From: Pedobacter sp.
GTDB taxonomy: Bacteria; Bacteroidota; Bacteroidia; Sphingobacteriales; Sphingobacteriaceae
Assembly: GCA_028287885.1 (NCBI GenBank)
Contig: JAQBOT010000175.1
Coordinates: 1 to 9,189 of the forward strand
Length of the DNA: 9,189 nucleotides
Reading direction: 5' to 3'
Part shown: one piece after another, positions 1 through 6,970 of the stretch
How positions within the stretch are numbered: the first letter of the stretch is position 1
How the letters are laid out: each line of letters opens with the position of its first letter
Notes under the pieces: generated by a model
Told to the model about the DNA's origin: nothing
What the model saw: only the letters and a program-made list of their open reading frames with translations
Database searches by the model: none
Position numbers and translations under genes: made by a program

Positions 1-324
1 GACCGTGGCAATACATTCGGATATCAGGATTTAATTGTTGATTACCGCGGACTTCCAGAGATGAGAGGCTTTGGCGTTCCTGTTGTAATGGATTGTACAC
101 ATTCTTTGCAGCAACCAAATCAAAGCAGTGGTGTTACCGGTGGTAAACCTGAGTTGATCGGTACAATCGCTAAAGCTGCCATCGCCGTTGGTGCAGACGG
201 ATTGTTTATAGAAACCCATCCCGATCCTGCAAATGCAAAGTCTGATGGAGCCAATATGCTTCATCTGGATCGTTTGGAAGAATTACTTATACAATTAGTA
301 AGAATAAGAGAAGCGGTTATATAA
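1..324 (+). CDS. kdsA: 3-deoxy-8-phosphooctulonate synthase (KdsA), C-terminal part, 5' end outside the window
   Basis: KdsA is a cytosolic TIM-barrel enzyme that condenses phosphoenolpyruvate with arabinose 5-phosphate to give Kdo 8-phosphate, the precursor of the Kdo sugar of LPS. The reading frame is open from base 1 and ends in TAA, giving 107 visible residues, roughly the last 40% of a protein of the usual size. Recognisable family blocks, in visible numbering, are RGNTFGYQDLIVD near the start (residues 2-14), MDCTHSLQ (30-37), the active-site strand GLFIETHPDP (about 67-76) with its conserved His, and KSDG (about 80-83) with the Asp of the C-terminal loop. The N-terminal region that separates metal-dependent from metal-independent enzymes is not visible, so the class cannot be assigned. 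The first in-frame ATG (base 61) is internal and not the real start. The last eight or so codons form one arm of a long inverted repeat. Confidence 0.95.
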   Translation, partial: DRGNTFGYQDLIVDYRGLPEMRGFGVPVVMDCTHSLQQPNQSSGVTGGKPELIGTIAKAAIAVGADGLFIETHPDPANAKSDGANMLHLDRLEELLIQLVRIREAVI

Positions 325-346
325 ACCGCTTCTCTTATTCTTACTA
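296..346. repeat. 23-bp perfect inverted repeat spanning the kdsA stop codon
   Basis: Bases 296-318 and 324-346 are exact reverse complements (23 of 23 by hand comparison), separated by a 5-base ATATA spacer. The left arm is coding sequence for the end of KdsA (Leu-Val-Arg-Ile-Arg-Glu-Ala-Val). The last Ile codon and the first two bases of the stop codon fill the spacer, and the right arm starts at the last base of TAA. In RNA this would fold into a long uninterrupted hairpin. No T-run follows it on either strand, so it is not itself a standard intrinsic terminator. A role in mRNA 3'-end protection or RNase III processing is inference only. Confidence 0.9.
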
Positions 347-355
347 GTAAGTATT

Positions 356-383
356 AAAAAGCGGCTATTTAGCCGCTTTTTTT
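356..383. terminator. Bidirectional intrinsic terminator between kdsA and the PorE-like gene
   Basis: A 6-bp GC-rich stem (GCGGCT at 361-366, AGCCGC at 371-376) with an ATTT loop is flanked by five A on the left (356-360) and seven T on the right (377-383). On the plus strand it reads as stem plus U7 and would end the kdsA transcript. On the minus strand it reads as stem plus U5 and would end the converging transcript. The T-run overlaps the minus-strand stop codon (382-384), so both genes share one very compact terminator. Confidence 0.85.
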
Positions 384-2283
384 ATGTCTTTGTTATCACG
401 AAAGAAGTTCTCCGGTTCTTCTGCCTTCCTTCTTCAGTAGCATTACTGGCCTCAGGCTTGGATTCACCAAAACCTTTAAAGGTTAATCTTTCTTGTTTAA
501 TACCGTTTGATACCAAATACTCATAAACCGCTTTAGCCCGATTCTTAGAAAGCTCCAAGTTCAGATCCTCATTACCCACATCATCCGTAAATCCTTGTAT
601 TTCTATACCTACCTGCGGGTTCTGTTTCAGCAACTCAACCAAGGTTGCGAGTTCTGTGATAGAGGATTGTAAAAGTTCGTACTTATTTGTATCGAAAAAG
701 ATGTTCCTAAGCGTCGTGTTCAGTCCTGTCTTTATCTTCTGTAGGTACACGACCAATTCGACTGGCTTGTTCCTGTTTAAGGAGTCATTCAATTCAAAGT
801 GGTCTGAGTAAAACAAGTAACCATCAGACGAAACATTTAATGCGTAACTGCTACCCATCGGCATTACGGCCAGAAATGTTCCCGTCTCCTTAGACGTATA
901 ATCAAAAAACTGTTTCTTCTTTGACTTGAGGTCTACGACAAGAACTGTTGATTCCAGGGGCGTATGGGTCTCTCTATCCATCACAATCCCCTTTACATAG
1001 GTGATGCGCTGAGGCTTTGCATTGGCCGGCATTTTGAAGCGGTAGAGATCCAAATCACCAAATCCCTCTTTAAGGTTACTTGAAAATAACCCTTCTTGTC
1101 CGTCGGGCGTAACAATCAAGCCTGTTTCCTCATTAAAGGTGTTTATAGGATAGCCCATATTAACCGGCTTAGTCCATTTTTGCTCAGCACCTAAACGACT
1201 GAAGAAAATATCTTTGTTTCCAAACCCCGGCCATCCGTCTGATGAAAAGTAAAGCGTCTGTCCATCTGGGTGAATAAACGGCGTATTCTCGTCATATGCA
1301 GTATTGAAATCCGCGCCCATGTTCTCCGGTTTGGTCCAGGTTCCATCATCTTTTAAAGTTGTTTTCCAAATATCGTAGCCACCAAATCCGCCGGGGCGAT
1401 TGCTTGAGAAGTAAAGCGTATTCCCATCAGGGCTAATCGCAGGTTGTGAGTCCCAGCAATTTGAATTCACGGTAGCACCTAAATTGAATGGTGCATCCCA
1501 GGTCATTCCGTTCTTATGACTTACATAAATGTCGCAACTGCCGTAACTATCCGGCCGGTTACAGCCTGTAAAATACAGGTACATGCCATCGGGAGACAGC
1601 GACTGCGCACCTTCATTGAAATTTTTTGTGTTGATGACATTAGACATAGGTACGGCTGTACCCCATTGCCCTGTTTTGCTTTTCTGAGCGATAAAGAAGT
1701 CTTCGTTCTTGTCAATAACCCGGCTAAAGATCATTGTAGCACCATCAGCCGTTAGTGCCGGAAAATATTCATGGTATTTCGTATTGATAGCCTCACCAAG
1801 ATTGATGGGCTCATAGGGCTGAGGCTTCGTTATCGCAACCGCCGCAAATTCACAATCCGCAAGGTATTTCTTTGCACGGGCAATTAGCTTCTCGTCTGTT
1901 CCGGAGTATTTTGAAATAAAAAGGCGAAAATCCTTTATGGCTGGTTGATATTCTCCTGTGTTTAACTCCGACTCTGCGAGCGAATAAAAAACACGCAAGT
2001 CAAACGCAGGGTTGATCTGTACAGCCTTAGTATAAGCTACTTTACTTTTGTCGTAAGACTTAAGCCTTCTATACACGTCTCCCAGCTGGATATAGGCATA
2101 TTGAAAACTGGTGTCTTCACTAACAGCATGCTGTAATTCTAAGGCCGCGTGCGGGTAGGATTGCCTATTTAAATAAGCCTGTGCATTGTCGAAACTACGC
2201 TGTGCCTTTCCGTTGCTTGATGTTTGTGCAAAAAGCGACGTGCTCATGAATAAGAAAAATATAAAAGGCAAGTATGTGTTCAT
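382..2283 (-). CDS. Secreted TPR / PD40 beta-propeller / CRD / OmpA-domain protein, PorE-like (possible type IX secretion component)
   Basis: A 633-residue envelope protein. Residues 1-19 are a hydrophobic signal peptide ending SLFA|QTSS; this looks like a signal peptidase I site with no lipobox Cys. Residues about 28-148 are TPR-like helices. About 175-415 hold five PD40 (WD40-like) blades, each with a xPDG or xADG turn followed by a YFSS-like strand (around 179, 231, 285, 339, 393). About 427-515 look like a carboxypeptidase-regulatory (CRD) beta-sandwich, and about 525-633 are an OmpA C-terminal domain with FFDTNKYEL, GFTDDVG and NRRTSF. Asp567 and Arg582 match the residues that bind diaminopimelate in peptidoglycan. 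This domain order is that of PorE (PG1058) of the Porphyromonas type IX secretion system, thought to tie the machine to peptidoglycan. Bacteroidota carry many OmpA/PD40 paralogues, so the T9SS role is inferred. It starts 43 bp downstream of queE and may share its transcript. Confidence 0.85.
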   Translation of the reverse strand: MNTYLPFIFFLFMSTSLFAQTSSNGKAQRSFDNAQAYLNRQSYPHAALELQHAVSEDTSFQYAYIQLGDVYRRLKSYDKSKVAYTKAVQINPAFDLRVFYSLAESELNTGEYQPAIKDFRLFISKYSGTDEKLIARAKKYLADCEFAAVAITKPQPYEPINLGEAINTKYHEYFPALTADGATMIFSRVIDKNEDFFIAQKSKTGQWGTAVPMSNVINTKNFNEGAQSLSPDGMYLYFTGCNRPDSYGSCDIYVSHKNGMTWDAPFNLGATVNSNCWDSQPAISPDGNTLYFSSNRPGGFGGYDIWKTTLKDDGTWTKPENMGADFNTAYDENTPFIHPDGQTLYFSSDGWPGFGNKDIFFSRLGAEQKWTKPVNMGYPINTFNEETGLIVTPDGQEGLFSSNLKEGFGDLDLYRFKMPANAKPQRITYVKGIVMDRETHTPLESTVLVVDLKSKKKQFFDYTSKETGTFLAVMPMGSSYALNVSSDGYLFYSDHFELNDSLNRNKPVELVVYLQKIKTGLNTTLRNIFFDTNKYELLQSSITELATLVELLKQNPQVGIEIQGFTDDVGNEDLNLELSKNRAKAVYEYLVSNGIKQERLTFKGFGESKPEASNATEEGRQKNRRTSFVITKT

Positions 2284-2326
2284 TCTCTATATTGTCGAAT
2301 TAAATATAGAAACAAATGAAAAAGTA

Positions 2327-2950
2327 TTACGGGATGTTTAAGTATTTGTGCGTCTGTAACGAAATTTCCCACTTCGGGTTTGCCATCACGTAATCAATGA
2401 TTAAAGGCGTTATTTCTTTAGATCTTGACCATTCAGGCTGTAAATAAAGCTTGCAATTTTGTGAAACAGATTGCGCATATTTCTCAGCCCATTCAAAGTC
2501 ACTTTTGTTAAAAACAATCACTTTAAGTTCATTTGCAAAGGGCGTAATATCAGGTCTTGGCGCCTTAAACTTCTTAGGAGATAAACAAATCCAGTCCCAT
2601 GATCCAGAAAGGGGATAGGCGCCTGACGTTTCAATAAAGGTTAATATATGTTTTTCCTGCAATCGGGCAGTGATGTAATCCATGTTATAAATCAAGGGTT
2701 CACCACCAGTTATTACCACAGCTTTTCCCGGAAAGGTTTCAGCTTTGGCAACAATCTCATCCGCATGCGTTAGTGGGTGCGACTCTGCGTCCCAGCTTTC
2801 TTTAACATCACACCAGTGACAGCCCACATCGCAGCCCCCCAGACGGATAAAATAAGCAGCCTTTCCTGTATTATATCCTTCTCCCTGTATTGTGTAAAAT
2901 TCTTCCATTAAAGGAAGTAAGGTCCCGTCCGTTGGTATCTGATGCGCCAT
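2327..2950 (-). CDS. queE: 7-carboxy-7-deazaguanine synthase QueE (radical SAM)
   Basis: QueE is a radical-SAM enzyme that converts 6-carboxy-5,6,7,8-tetrahydropterin to 7-carboxy-7-deazaguanine, the ring-contraction step of preQ0/queuosine biosynthesis. The 207 residues match the family's usual length. Near the N-terminus is EEFYTIQGEG (16-25), typical of QueE. It is followed by the 4Fe-4S cluster motif CDVGCHWC (CX3CX2C, Cys40, Cys44, Cys47) with the family's Asp immediately after. The SAM-contacting TGGEP block is at 81-85, and the C-terminus ends SLQTHKYLNIP. The ATG at 2948-2950 puts 14 residues before the core, with Met15 as a possible alternative start. queD, queC and folE are not in this window. 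A queuosine-precursor transporter is encoded about 5 kb away. The gene is divergent from the Rieske gene (79-bp gap) and upstream of the OmpA-domain gene. Confidence 0.95.
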   Translation of the reverse strand: MAHQIPTDGTLLPLMEEFYTIQGEGYNTGKAAYFIRLGGCDVGCHWCDVKESWDAESHPLTHADEIVAKAETFPGKAVVITGGEPLIYNMDYITARLQEKHILTFIETSGAYPLSGSWDWICLSPKKFKAPRPDITPFANELKVIVFNKSDFEWAEKYAQSVSQNCKLYLQPEWSRSKEITPLIIDYVMANPKWEISLQTHKYLNIP

Positions 2951-3029
2951 AATTGAAGGGACGAAGTTAAATAAAATATCAGCACAAGATAGATAATATG
3001 TACCTTAAGCCGATTTATATGACTGATTT
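2951..3029. promoter_or_regulatory. Divergent intergenic region between queE and the Rieske gene
   Basis: These 79 AT-rich bases separate two divergent start codons and so must hold the promoters of both unless either gene is silent. On the minus strand TAACTTCG (bases 2962-2969), 11 bases before the queE ATG, matches the Bacteroidota -7 consensus TAnnTTTG at all but one position. The nearest upstream TTG is only 15 bases away, shorter than usual. No comparable box was found for the Rieske gene. Confidence refers to the region, not to exact elements. Confidence 0.45.
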
Positions 3030-3362
3030 ATGAAAATATGGGTGAAGGTTAATGAACCTGTTCCTGAATCCGATTTCGTTATGGAAATTCATGCCGATCA
3101 TAAGGAGCTGTGCCTGGTAAGAAATAATGGAAGTCTTTACGTGGTAGAAAATATATGCCCCCATGCCGGTGGAATTCTAAGCGATGGCTGGTGTGTCAAT
3201 GGCAATCTGGTTTGCCCCGTTCATCGGTATCAATATAATTTAACAACTGGCAGAGGCGCCGAAGGGCAAGGAGACTACATTTACACCTATCCGGTTGAGC
3301 AAAGGTCTGACGGCGTTTATGTGCAAATAAAACAAAGCTGGCTAAAGCGCCTGTTCAAGTAA
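3030..3362 (+). CDS. Small stand-alone Rieske [2Fe-2S] protein (ferredoxin-type)
   Basis: A 110-residue soluble protein with no signal peptide or membrane segment. The Rieske cluster ligands are clear: C43-P-H45 in NICPHAGG and C62-P-V-H65 in VCPVHRYQYN, 16 residues apart. After them comes the usual TGRG...GDYIYTYPVE turn and strand, where the chain folds back beside the cluster. Size and spacing fit the ferredoxin subunits of ring-hydroxylating dioxygenases or NirD-like proteins, rather than the membrane-anchored cytochrome bc1 Rieske proteins, which carry an N-terminal helix. The second box lacks the bridging Cys pair of bc1-type proteins, in line with the ferredoxin type. No oxygenase, reductase or nitrite reductase gene lies nearby, so the redox partner is unknown. 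The start ATG overlaps the stop of a four-codon ORF (ATGA). It converges with folD at a distance of 3 bp. Confidence 0.9.
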   Translation: MKIWVKVNEPVPESDFVMEIHADHKELCLVRNNGSLYVVENICPHAGGILSDGWCVNGNLVCPVHRYQYNLTTGRGAEGQGDYIYTYPVEQRSDGVYVQIKQSWLKRLFK

Positions 3363-3365
3363 AAA

Positions 3366-4247
3366 CTAGGAATAAATCTCTTTCCTTGCAGAGGCAAGGG
3401 TGTTTTTAAGTAATCCTACAATGGTCATTAAACCAACGCCTCCTGGTACAGGAGTAATCCATGAGGCCTTTTCCGCAACGTTTTCAAAATCTACGTCTCC
3501 ATATAACTTGTAACCTGACTTCGTTGTTGTTGATGTTTCGCGGTTAATACCAACATCAATGATTATGGCTCCAGGCTTAACCATATCTGCGGTAACAAAG
3601 TTCTTCTTTCCAATTGCAGCAACTATAATATCCGCCTGTAGAGCAAGCTCCTTCAGGTTTTTTGTCTTGCTATGTGTCAAAGTTACCGTGCAGTTCCCCG
3701 GATTTGCGTTTCGTGCCATAAGGATACTCATGGGGCTTCCAACGATATTGCTTCTTCCAACCACAACGCAATGTTTTCCTGCCGTATCAATCTGATAGGC
3801 CTGGAGCATCAAAAGAATTCCATAGGGGGTTGCTGGAATAAAACAAGGCAGGTTCCTCATCATCCTTCCCAGGTTTACCGGATGAAAGCCATCTACATCT
3901 TTTCTATAGTCGATAGTTTCTGTAACCTTCTCAGGATCAATATGTTTAGGCAGTGGTAATTGAACGATCAATCCATCAACATCAGCATCAGCATTGATCT
4001 CTTTAATCTTGGCTAAAAGCTCTTCTTCGGTAACCGAGTTATCATAACGGACCAGGGAAGACTTAAATCCAACCTTTTCGCAGTTCTTCATTTTACTGGC
4101 CACGTAGGTTTCACTGCCGCCGTCATTCCCAACCAGGATTGCAAGCAGATGGGGCTTTCTGCCACTGGACTTCAAAAAGTCTGCAGCTTCTTCAGTGATT
4201 TGTGATTTGATTTGTTCTGAAGCAAATTTCCCGTCTAATAATTGCAT
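3366..4247 (-). CDS. folD: Bifunctional methylenetetrahydrofolate dehydrogenase / methenyltetrahydrofolate cyclohydrolase FolD
   Basis: FolD is a cytosolic enzyme that interconverts 5,10-methylene-, 5,10-methenyl- and 10-formyl-tetrahydrofolate with NADP, supplying one-carbon units for purines and formyl-Met-tRNA. At 293 residues it is full length. The catalytic Tyr48 and Lys52 are seen in YVASK, Gln96 in VQLPLP and Asp119 in KDVDGFHP, at the spacings of the E. coli residues (Lys54, Gln98, Asp121). The NADP-binding loop [10 protein letters not shown] is at 163-172. The C-terminal signature at 268-275 reads PGGVGLMT, with Leu273 where the textbook signature has Pro. The start follows the lepA stop by 14 bp, so the two are probably one transcript. 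The 3' end nearly touches the converging Rieske gene, and no intrinsic terminator is visible there. Confidence 0.97.
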   Translation of the reverse strand: MQLLDGKFASEQIKSQITEEAADFLKSSGRKPHLLAILVGNDGGSETYVASKMKNCEKVGFKSSLVRYDNSVTEEELLAKIKEINADADVDGLIVQLPLPKHIDPEKVTETIDYRKDVDGFHPVNLGRMMRNLPCFIPATPYGILLMLQAYQIDTAGKHCVVVGRSNIVGSPMSILMARNANPGNCTVTLTHSKTKNLKELALQADIIVAAIGKKNFVTADMVKPGAIIIDVGINRETSTTTKSGYKLYGDVDFENVAEKASWITPVPGGVGLMTIVGLLKNTLASARKEIYS

Positions 4248-4261
4248 GCTGTTCTGTGGTT

Positions 4262-6049
4262 TTAATCTAATTTAAGTACGGCCATAAATGCGGTTTGTGG
4301 AATCTCCACGTTACCAACCTGACGCATACGTTTCTTTCCTTTTTTCTGCTTCTCCAGCAATTTACGTTTACGGGAGATATCACCACCGTAACATTTCGCT
4401 GTAACATCCTTACGAAGAGCTTTAACGTTTTCCCTTGCAATTACTTTGGCACCTATAGAAGCTTGAATGGCAATATCAAATTGCTGTCTTGGTATCAATT
4501 CTCTCAGTTTCTCGCAAATCCTTTTACCAAAGTCGTAAGAGTTTGCGCGGTGAATCAACGAAGACAAAGCATCAACATGTTCTCCGTTCAAAAGAATATC
4601 TAGACGTACCAGGTCTGATTTGCGGTAGCCAATCTGGTGATAATCGAAAGATGCATAACCCTTAGAAATCGTTTTCAGTTTATCGTAAAAGTCAAACACG
4701 ATTTCACCCATTGGGATTTCAAATACCAACTCTACACGATCTGCGGTTAAGTACGACTGGTTGATGATGATACCACGTTTTTGAATACACAAAGACATAA
4801 CTGGACCAACGAACTCAGATTTAGTAATGATATTAGCCTTTATAAAGGGCTCCTCCACATACTCCATTTTACTGGGATCCGGAAGGTCAGAAGGATTATT
4901 TACTATAATTTGCTCGCCCTTGGTGGTCATGGCCATGTAAGACACGTTGGGCACTGTAGTAATCACCGTCATGTCGAACTCACGTTCTAAACGTTCCTGA
5001 ATGATCTCCATGTGCAGCATGCCCAGGAACCCGCAACGAAAACCGAAGCCTAAAGCCGCTGAACTTTCTGGCTCAAATACAATAGAGGCATCATTTAACT
5101 GAAGCTTGTGCATGGCTTCTCTCAGTTCTTCAAACTCATCCGTATCTACCGGGTAAATACCCGCAAATACCATAGGTTTTACTTCTTCAAAGCCCTGTAT
5201 GATATCCAAAGACGGTCTGGCAACATTGGTAATGGTATCACCAACCTTAACTTCCCTGGCTTCTTTAATGCCTGATATGATATAACCCACGTCGCCTGTT
5301 TTTACAACAGGTTTAGGTAGCATGGTTAGTTTTAAAACCCCAACTTCATCCGCCAGGTATTCTCTATCTGTATTAATGAATTTTACTTTATCTCCCTTAT
5401 GAATTTCACCGTTTACCACCTTATAGTAGGCAATAATACCCCTAAACGAATTGTAAACTGAGTCAAAGATCAAAGCCTGTAATGGGGCCTCTGGATCACC
5501 AACAGGAGCGGGGATGCGAGCAACGATGGCTGCAAGGATATCTGCAACACCCAACCCGGTTTTTCCAGAAGCAGGGATAATCTCTTCGCGTTTACAACCG
5601 ATTAAATCAACAATCTGGTCTTTAACTTCCTCAGGCATAGCGCCCGGAAGGTCCATCTTATTTAAGATTGGAATGATCTCCAGATCATGTTCCAAAGCAA
5701 GGTAAAGGTTGGAAATGGTTTGTGCTTGTATTCCCTGGGATGCATCAACAATAAGTAAGGCACCTTCGCAAGCCGCGATAGAACGGGAAACTTCGTAAGA
5801 AAAATCTACGTGTCCTGGTGTATCAATTAGATTCAATACGTATTCCTGTCCATCCTGAATGTAGTTCATTTGGATCGCATGACTTTTTATTGTAATACCC
5901 CGTTCACGCTCCAAATCCATGTTATCAAGCAATTGGGCCTGCGATTCTCTTTGGGTGATCGTATTGGTGTATTCTAATAAACGGTCAGCTAATGTACTCT
6001 TCCCGTGGTCTATATGTGCAATTATGCAGAAATTACGAATGTGCTTCAT
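4262..6049 (-). CDS. lepA: Elongation factor 4 (LepA), ribosome-associated GTPase
   Basis: LepA/EF4 is a translational GTPase that acts on the ribosome; initiation, back-translocation and 30S assembly roles have all been proposed. The 595-residue length is standard. The GTPase domain is intact: P-loop AHIDHGKS at 11-18, switch region with [10 protein letters not shown] at 45-54, DTPGH at 76-80 with the catalytic His80, and NKMDLP at 130-135. Domain II and the EF-G-like domains follow, with [13 protein letters not shown] in the middle. The LepA-specific C-terminal domain ends with a Lys/Arg-rich stretch (around [10 protein letters not shown]) and [17 protein letters not shown]. The start [18 protein letters not shown] is the family's typical N-terminus. 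It lies 14 bp upstream of folD and has a promoter-like box immediately before the ATG. Confidence 0.98.
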   Translation of the reverse strand: MKHIRNFCIIAHIDHGKSTLADRLLEYTNTITQRESQAQLLDNMDLERERGITIKSHAIQMNYIQDGQEYVLNLIDTPGHVDFSYEVSRSIAACEGALLIVDASQGIQAQTISNLYLALEHDLEIIPILNKMDLPGAMPEEVKDQIVDLIGCKREEIIPASGKTGLGVADILAAIVARIPAPVGDPEAPLQALIFDSVYNSFRGIIAYYKVVNGEIHKGDKVKFINTDREYLADEVGVLKLTMLPKPVVKTGDVGYIISGIKEAREVKVGDTITNVARPSLDIIQGFEEVKPMVFAGIYPVDTDEFEELREAMHKLQLNDASIVFEPESSAALGFGFRCGFLGMLHMEIIQERLEREFDMTVITTVPNVSYMAMTTKGEQIIVNNPSDLPDPSKMEYVEEPFIKANIITKSEFVGPVMSLCIQKRGIIINQSYLTADRVELVFEIPMGEIVFDFYDKLKTISKGYASFDYHQIGYRKSDLVRLDILLNGEHVDALSSLIHRANSYDFGKRICEKLRELIPRQQFDIAIQASIGAKVIARENVKALRKDVTAKCYGGDISRKRKLLEKQKKGKKRMRQVGNVEIPQTAFMAVLKLD

Positions 6050-6056
6050 CTTTGCG

Positions 6057-6090
6057 CAAATATATGGTTTTGCCCCGATTATTCATTCAA
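6057..6090 (-). promoter_or_regulatory. Predicted lepA promoter (Bacteroidota type)
   Basis: On the minus strand TATATTTG (bases 6057-6064) is a full match to the Bacteroidota -7 box TAnnTTTG. A TTG (6088-6090) lies 23 bases upstream, at the long end of the spacing described for the phylum. The box ends only 7 bases before the lepA ATG, so a start site at the normal distance would leave about 3-4 bases of leader. AT-rich DNA produces such octamers by chance, so this remains a prediction. Confidence 0.5.
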
Positions 6091-6143
6091 GCGGAGCCAC
6101 AAAAAGAAACCCGATAGCTTAAATGGATGGCCTTCCTGCCTTA

Positions 6144-6947
6144 TTACTCGATTGTGAAATTGTCCGCATCCTTTAAAAATGGAAAGCTACGTCTGTTCTT
6201 AACAAGGTCCTCATAGGTAATGCTAAACGTATAAAGATCCTCGTCTTCAGGCTTATAGTAAACCGTATTTCCATAGGCATCAATGCACATCGAATGTCCA
6301 CTGTGGTAGGTTTCATTGCCATCATGGCCGACACGATTGACGCCGATCACGTAACTTTGGTTTTCAATCGCCCTAGCGGCTATTAACGCCTTCCAATGTG
6401 AGCTGCGCTTATCTGGCCAGCTTGCTATTACAAGCAAAATATCATAGTTCTCCGCCCGATTTCTTAGCCATACAGGAAATCTCAGATCATAACATATGGC
6501 AAGTCGGATCTTCCAGCCTTTTAGTTCAACAACAACCTGTTCATTACCGGGCGTGTAGAATTTATCTTCGTCACCAAGGCTAAACAAATGGTGCTTGTCG
6601 TATTTTTCAAAGCTGCCATCGGGCAACATCCAGATCATGCGATTGTAGTATTTCCCTGCCTCTTCAATAATCAAACTTCCCGTCACCACACATTCATACT
6701 TATTGGCCATTTCAAGCATCCACTCCATCGTTTTCCCCTGCATAGGCTCGGCAAGTTCAGCGGCATTCATGCTAAATCCAGTATTGAACATCTCGGGCAA
6801 GACAATCAGGTCTGTTTTTTCTTTCACACCCATAGAAAGCCGTAATGCAAGGTTCTGGAGATTTTTACCCGTGTTCTCCCAGAAAAGATAGGCCTGGAAA
6901 ACAGTGATCTTAAGATTGGCAATATTTAGATAATTGGGACTTTCCAT
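6144..6947 (-). CDS. yafV: Omega-amidase, nitrilase superfamily (YafV/NIT2-like)
   Basis: A C-N hydrolase that, by family, hydrolyses 2-oxoglutaramate and 2-oxosuccinamate to the dicarboxylic 2-oxo acids plus ammonia. The 267 residues are the usual size. The nitrilase triad is complete: Glu52 in VLPEMFNTGF, Lys118 in YDKHHLF and nucleophile Cys152 in AICYDLRFPVW. LPEMF, YDKHHLF and CYDLRFPVW closely resemble E. coli YafV. The reading frame ends in two tandem TAA codons with no clear terminator before lepA. It lies 23 bp downstream of a YbdL-like aminotransferase, probably in one operon; that partner explains its job, since glutamine-dependent transamination yields the omega-amide it removes. 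Other amidase activities of the superfamily cannot be excluded from sequence alone. Confidence 0.9.
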   Translation of the reverse strand: MESPNYLNIANLKITVFQAYLFWENTGKNLQNLALRLSMGVKEKTDLIVLPEMFNTGFSMNAAELAEPMQGKTMEWMLEMANKYECVVTGSLIIEEAGKYYNRMIWMLPDGSFEKYDKHHLFSLGDEDKFYTPGNEQVVVELKGWKIRLAICYDLRFPVWLRNRAENYDILLVIASWPDKRSSHWKALIAARAIENQSYVIGVNRVGHDGNETYHSGHSMCIDAYGNTVYYKPEDEDLYTFSITYEDLVKNRRSFPFLKDADNFTIE

Positions 6948-6970
6948 TACTTAGGTTAAGGGTGTGTTAT

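Noticed and set aside
31..264. Minus-strand open frame within the kdsA end
   Set aside because: It is antisense to a clearly conserved KdsA sequence and shows no recognisable protein features.
296..346. Inverted repeat as an insertion sequence end, attachment site or CRISPR-like unit
   Set aside because: The arms are adjacent, one is intact kdsA coding sequence, there is no transposase or second copy in the window, and no flanking target duplication was seen.
1516..1755. Plus-strand open frame inside the PorE-like gene, and similar frames inside folD, lepA, yafV and yhhQ
   Set aside because: They lie antisense to or in another frame within well-supported genes and their translations show no family features.
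6065..6143. Terminator after yafV (a T-rich run on the minus strand near 6100-6110)
   Set aside because: No stem of useful length directly precedes the T-rich run, so readthrough into lepA cannot be excluded and no terminator was annotated.
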